Below, piece after piece: positions 60,264 through 64,000 of a stretch of DNA of 64,000 nt. The stretch's first letter is position 1, and each line of letters begins with the position of its first letter. The DNA is from JAHEEL01 sp942491345 (lineage in GTDB: Bacteria; Actinomycetota; Acidimicrobiia; Spongiisociales; UBA5794), in the NCBI GenBank assembly GCA_942491345.1, contig CALOAN010000006.1, positions 1 to 64,000 of the forward strand, read 5' to 3'. The position numbers and the translations under genes were made by a program. The notes under the pieces were generated by a model, which had not been told where the DNA came from, ran no database searches, and saw only the letters and a program-made list of their open reading frames with translations.

Positions 60264-62630
60264 ATGGCCGAGTTCCCCACTACAAGGCACAACCACTTCA
60301 TGAACCCCCGCTATCGAGACGCGTCGCTCCCTGTTGACGAGCGAGTGTTGGACCTGCTCGAGCGAATGAACCTGGATGAGAAGCTGGCGCAGCTTGGCAG
60401 CACCTACGTGTACGAAATCCTGGACCGCAACGAACTCGATCCTGATCGTGCAGCGAGGATCATGGCGCACGGGATCGGCCACATCTCGAGGATCGGTGGG
60501 GCGTCGGCGTTGGAGCCTTGCGAGGTCGCGGAGATCGCGAACGCGATCCAGCATGACCTCGCGACGCGGACCCGACTCGGCATTCCGGCAATCGTGCACG
60601 AGGAGTGTCTCGCTGGGGTCATGGCGAAGGGGGCCACTGTCTTTCCTCAGGGCATTGGTGTCGCTGCCACGTGGGATCCCGACATCTCGTACGCAATGGG
60701 TCGTGCAATCGCCCGGCAGATGAGAGCCGGCGGAGCTCACCAGGGACTTGCCCCGGTGCTCGACGTGTGCCGGGACCCGCGGTGGGGGAGAGTCGAGGAA
60801 ACATCGGGAGAGGATCCCTATCTCGTGGCGTGCATGGGAGTCGCCACGGTTCGCGGGCTGCAAGCGGGTGGAAAAGAGGGCGGCGTCATTGCGACCGCCA
60901 AACACTTTGCCGGACACGGTGCTCCCGAAGGTGGAATGAACTCGGCGCCGCCGCACATCAGCCCTCGAGAGCTCCACGAGGTCTTCCTCTTCCCGTTCGA
61001 AGCGGCGGTCCGAGTGGCAGGCGTGCGGTCGTTCATGCACGCCTATCACGAAATCGATGGGATTCCGTGTATTGCCAATCGTGACCTTCTGGTCGACACG
61101 CTTCGTGACCAGTGGGGCTTCGACGGGACGATGGTGTCGGACTACAACGGCGTCGAGGAGTTGGTGGTCACACACCGCCTCGTGCCAACCCTCACCGAGG
61201 CGGCAGCCGCTTCTCTCGAAGCCGGAGTTGACGTTGAACTGCCCAACACCGCCGGATATGGGGAACCGCTCAAGGCCGCGATCGAATCGGGTCGCCTCGA
61301 TGAAGCCTTCGTGGACCGGAGTGTGGCCAGGATCCTGCGTCAGAAGTTCGACCTCGGCCTTTTTGAGGATCCGGATGTCCCCGCGAGCGGCATGAAACCA
61401 TCGGCCGATGACAAGGCGCTTGCACAAGCCGCCGCCCAGGCGAGCTTCGTGCTGCTGAAGAACGACGGAGCAGTCCTTCCGCTCGGGGACACAGGGGGTT
61501 CGGTCGCCGTTATCGGGCCGTCGGCAGACGACGCACGCCTGCTTCTCGGCGACTACTCGTTCGCTGCTGCGCTCGAAATCATGGAGGAGGCGAGGATCGC
61601 GGCCGACGCGTTCAGTCCGGCTCCCCACGAAGCTCTGCCCGAGCCGGACCTCAGCGGCATACCGACCATGCTCGACGCCGTAGTTCGGCGCGCCGGTGAT
61701 TCGGTCGAGGTGAAACATGCCCGTGGCTGTGAGGTCAGCGGCACTTCGACCGACGGGTTCGCGGAGGCGGTTGCAGTTGCTGCCGAAGCCGACGTTGCGG
61801 TGCTGTTCATGGGGGGCAAGTCGGGCATGACGCTCGACGCGACCACCGGTGAGTTTCGCGATCGCACCAACATCAACCTCCCAGGCGTCCAAGAGCAACT
61901 TCTCGAAGCTGTTGCTGCCACGGGTACGCCGGTGGTGCTTGTGCTCGTGAGTGGACGTCCCCTGTCGCCAGATGTGAGCAGGGCCGATGCCGTTCTCCAC
62001 GTGTGGCTGCCGGGTGAGCACGGCGCTGAAGCCGCTGCGGGGGTTCTCTTCGGAGACGTGTCTCCTGGGGGCAAGCTTCCGATCACGATCCCGCGCAACG
62101 TCGGTCAGATCCCGATCTACCACGGGCACAAGCCGACGGGCGGCCGGTCACGATTGAGAGGGGAGTACGTCGACGCGTCGAACACGCCGCTCTATCCGTT
62201 CGGATACGGCCTCAGCTACACATCGTTCAAGGTCTCGGCGCCTCAACTCGCCTCTTCCCCGTTGGAGACGGATGGTGTTGTCAGCGTCTCGGTGGCCGTG
62301 GCGAACATCGGGTCGATGGCGGGGGATGAAGTTGTGCAGATCTATGCGAGGCGAGAGTCGGCTCCCGTGACTCGTCCCGTCCGTGAGTTGGTCGGATTCA
62401 AGCGAATCCACCTCGAACCGGGAGTGACCCGGACGCTTTCGTTCGAACTCGCTGCCGATCAGTTCGGGTTCTACGATCGTGAGATGCGATACGCGATACA
62501 TCCAGGAACCGTGACCATCTCTGCCGGTACATCGTCCTCCGACGTGAGCGGCTCCGTCAATGTTGAACTCGTCGGGCCGGTCATTGTGGATCCTCGGCGC
62601 ACGTTCTTCAGCGCCGTTGAGGTTTCGTGA
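60264..62630 (+). CDS. GH3 beta-glycosidase (beta-xylosidase/beta-glucosidase)
   Basis: 788-aa GH3 enzyme without signal peptide, so probably intracellular. The TIM-barrel domain contains GVAATWDPDISYAMGRAI, DVCRDPRWGRVEETSGEDPY and AKHFAGHG. The nucleophile region is TMVSDYNGVEEL (Asp in SDY). The second alpha/beta domain has FVLLKNDGAVLPL and the third is FnIII-like (YPFGYGLSYTSF … VVQIYARR). No clear Shine-Dalgarno before 60264; ATG 60300 is an alternative start. It is coupled to an aldose-epimerase-like gene and xylulokinase, so xylosides are the most likely substrate (inference). Confidence 0.9.
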   Translation: MAEFPTTRHNHFMNPRYRDASLPVDERVLDLLERMNLDEKLAQLGSTYVYEILDRNELDPDRAARIMAHGIGHISRIGGASALEPCEVAEIANAIQHDLATRTRLGIPAIVHEECLAGVMAKGATVFPQGIGVAATWDPDISYAMGRAIARQMRAGGAHQGLAPVLDVCRDPRWGRVEETSGEDPYLVACMGVATVRGLQAGGKEGGVIATAKHFAGHGAPEGGMNSAPPHISPRELHEVFLFPFEAAVRVAGVRSFMHAYHEIDGIPCIANRDLLVDTLRDQWGFDGTMVSDYNGVEELVVTHRLVPTLTEAAAASLEAGVDVELPNTAGYGEPLKAAIESGRLDEAFVDRSVARILRQKFDLGLFEDPDVPASGMKPSADDKALAQAAAQASFVLLKNDGAVLPLGDTGGSVAVIGPSADDARLLLGDYSFAAALEIMEEARIAADAFSPAPHEALPEPDLSGIPTMLDAVVRRAGDSVEVKHARGCEVSGTSTDGFAEAVAVAAEADVAVLFMGGKSGMTLDATTGEFRDRTNINLPGVQEQLLEAVAATGTPVVLVLVSGRPLSPDVSRADAVLHVWLPGEHGAEAAAGVLFGDVSPGGKLPITIPRNVGQIPIYHGHKPTGGRSRLRGEYVDASNTPLYPFGYGLSYTSFKVSAPQLASSPLETDGVVSVSVAVANIGSMAGDEVVQIYARRESAPVTRPVRELVGFKRIHLEPGVTRTLSFELAADQFGFYDREMRYAIHPGTVTISAGTSSSDVSGSVNVELVGPVIVDPRRTFFSAVEVS

Positions 62631-63523
62631 GCATGGGCGACACTCCCGTCACCATCGAGACACGGACGATCGAACTCGGTCCGGTTGACATCTCGGTCGC
62701 AGTCGATGCTGGGCCCCGCATCCTCGGATATGCGCGGCGTGGCGGTCCTCAGCTCTTCGCATCGCTACCGGATGACGTCATCGAGCATCCTGCCGTCGGG
62801 ACGTATCGATTCCTCGGTGGTCATCGGCTCTGGCGGGCGCCCGAAGTGCCGGCGATCTCGTACGCGCCGGACGACACTCCGGTCGAAACTACGGTCATAG
62901 ATGGCGGCTTCGAGGTCGTCGGGCCCCTCGGCGCCGACGCCATCGTGAAGGCCATCACGGTCACCCAGCACGGCGACGCCACGATCGTTGACCATGAACT
63001 GCGCAACGAAGGCTGGACCCCGGTGCGGTGTGCGCCGTGGGCAATTACACAACTCGTAACCGGTGGTACTGCCTATCTGCCTCAACAGCTTGGACCTGCG
63101 GACGAGGACGGGGTGCTCCCGAACCGTCACATCGTTCTGTGGCCGTACACCGATCTAACGAAACCCGAGCTCACGATCAGTCAAGAGCAGGTGACGGTCT
63201 TCGCATCCGACCGCCCGTCCAAGTCGAAAGTTGGCCTCCCCAATCGTCTGGGGTGGATCGCCTACGCGCTTGGTGACGAGTTGTTCGTCAAGTGGTCTGC
63301 CCTCCACCGGGACAGCGAGTTGTACGTCGACCGTGGTGTCAGCGTGGAGTGCTACCGGGATGAGCGATTCATCGAGCTGGAGACGCTCGGACCGCTGGTG
63401 ACGCTGCAACCGGGGAAGAGAGCCGTGCATCGCGAGATCTGGATGCTTCGCGAGGTCGCCGTCGACTCCGTCTCTGATGTACTCGAGTCTCTGCCGGCCA
63501 AACCGGAGGTTCCGGGATTGTGA
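62627..63523 (+). CDS. Aldose-1-epimerase-like (galactose-mutarotase-fold) protein
   Basis: 298-aa beta-sandwich protein. Segments typical of the mutarotase superfamily are ISVAVDAGPRILGYARRGGP, FLGGHRLWRAPE and VEETLGPL-like IELETLGPLVTLQPGKRAVHREIW. The pair of catalytic His residues of true aldose epimerases is not obvious, so it may instead be a hexose-phosphate-mutarotase or sugar-binding relative. GTG 62627 overlaps the GH3 stop (GTGA), and its own stop overlaps the xylulokinase start (GTGA). The operon context points to handling of the sugar released by GH3. Confidence 0.7.
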   Translation: MSMGDTPVTIETRTIELGPVDISVAVDAGPRILGYARRGGPQLFASLPDDVIEHPAVGTYRFLGGHRLWRAPEVPAISYAPDDTPVETTVIDGGFEVVGPLGADAIVKAITVTQHGDATIVDHELRNEGWTPVRCAPWAITQLVTGGTAYLPQQLGPADEDGVLPNRHIVLWPYTDLTKPELTISQEQVTVFASDRPSKSKVGLPNRLGWIAYALGDELFVKWSALHRDSELYVDRGVSVECYRDERFIELETLGPLVTLQPGKRAVHREIWMLREVAVDSVSDVLESLPAKPEVPGL

Positions 63524-64000
63524 CCTACTTCATTGGAGTCGACTCCTCGACGACTGCCACTAAGGCGCTGTTGATGGACGATCAGGGGGCAGTTGTCGCC
63601 ATCGGCCGGTCCGAGTACGACTTCGAAACGCCTCGGCCACTGTGGTCGGAGCAGTCGCCGCACCTGTGGTGGGATGCCACCGTGATCGCCATCCGAGAGG
63701 CGCTCGCGCGGGCCGGAATCGACGGTGACGCCGTGGCCGGGATCGGACTCACGGGACAGATGCATGGATTGGTGCTCCTCGACGAAGGTGGGCACGTCCT
63801 TCGGCCTTCGATCCTGTGGAACGATCAGCGAACCCAGGCTGAGTGCGACGAGATTCGAGAGCGGGTTGGTCCGAGCGAGCTCATTGCCATCACCGGCAAC
63901 GATGCTCTGACCGGATTCACCGCTCCCAAGATCCTGTGGGTGCGCAACAACGAACCCGAGGTCTTTGCTCGTGTGGCCCATGTGCTGCTGCCGAAGGACT
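63520..64000 (+). CDS. xylB: Xylulokinase (FGGY family), N-terminal part; runs off the window
   Basis: The first 160 residues are visible. The FGGY N-domain begins YFIGVDSSTTATKALLMDDQG (phosphate loop) and contains GIGLTGQMHGLVLLDEGG and LRPSILWNDQRTQAECDEI, with the QMHG and WNDQR substrate-binding residues typical of xylulokinases. The start GTG 63520 overlaps the preceding stop. It phosphorylates D-xylulose for the pentose-phosphate pathway. Xylose isomerase is expected further right. Other FGGY specificities cannot be fully excluded from the fragment. Confidence 0.85.
   Translation, partial: MTYFIGVDSSTTATKALLMDDQGAVVAIGRSEYDFETPRPLWSEQSPHLWWDATVIAIREALARAGIDGDAVAGIGLTGQMHGLVLLDEGGHVLRPSILWNDQRTQAECDEIRERVGPSELIAITGNDALTGFTAPKILWVRNNEPEVFARVAHVLLPKD

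Noticed and set aside
60216..62129. 637-codon minus-strand frame across the GH3 gene
   Set aside because: Antisense shadow of high-GC third positions; the product is Arg/His-rich and lacks domains, while the plus strand encodes a full GH3 enzyme.

Overview
High-GC bacterial DNA, most likely a chromosome segment from an actinomycete outside the well-studied genera. Acidimicrobiia is my best guess but unproven. The evidence is a mycothiol-type DinB/MDMPI protein, an F420-type (DDN-like) nitroreductase, GlnR-like half-sites at an ammonium-transporter operon, many GTG starts, at least two apparently leaderless promoters, and a decayed FG-GAP-like repeat of a kind I associate with Acidimicrobiia. 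There is no rRNA, no complete tRNA and no CRISPR array.

Left part (1-9.5 kb): an eroded genomic island. Two overlapping tyrosine-recombinase genes are shredded by frameshifts. They are followed by a lipoprotein, an ECF sigma factor with a broken membrane/Kelch anti-sigma-like partner, and a 3.6-kb cassette (NmrA-like reductase, histidine kinase, response regulator, SHOCT-type small protein). The cassette is bracketed by two identical 45-bp direct repeats that match the 3' half of a tRNA-Arg(ACG) gene. Short tandem repeats resembling integrase arm sites lie just upstream of each copy.

10-22 kb: accessory and stress genes. These are a double VOC protein, a DUF4386 remnant, an FeS-type (6-4) photolyase, a phosphopantetheinyl transferase, an FAD oxidoreductase, a PadR/cupin divergent pair, an MDMPI protein, an arsenic module (leaderless arsR plus acr3), and an SDR-TetR-SDR cluster behind an 18-bp perfect palindrome.

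22-27 kb: nitrogen signalling. glnD converges on an amt-glnK operon; the two sides are separated by a 14-bp-stem hairpin.

26.5-42 kb: mixed metabolic and regulatory genes. They include hydrolases, a TetR/glycosyltransferase pair, TrmO, an AraC/GyrI regulator, a PAS-GAF-GGDEF cyclase with an inhibitory site, a TetR/hydrolase pair with tandem operators, a diacylglycerol-kinase/PAP2/membrane-protein operon, an esterase, a broken SGNH lipase and an EamA transporter.

42-47.6 kb: a tightly overlapping hoxEFUYH operon plus its maturation protease, encoding a group-3d-like NAD-linked [NiFe] hydrogenase. A heptamer repeat and REP-like hairpins lie upstream.

47.8-64 kb: sugar and phosphate metabolism. 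There is a GH94 phosphorylase divergent from a Gfo/Idh/MocA oxidoreductase, a PPK2 kinase divergent from an acidic membrane protein, a TetR-ABC exporter operon (ATPase frameshifted), a lipase, a flavodoxin, a secreted His/Gly-rich protein, and at the right edge a GH3 / aldose-epimerase-like / xylulokinase operon probably for xylosides.

Indels are concentrated in the left island but also occur at 39.9-41.2 kb and 55.9 kb. True decay and base-calling error cannot be separated from this sequence alone.
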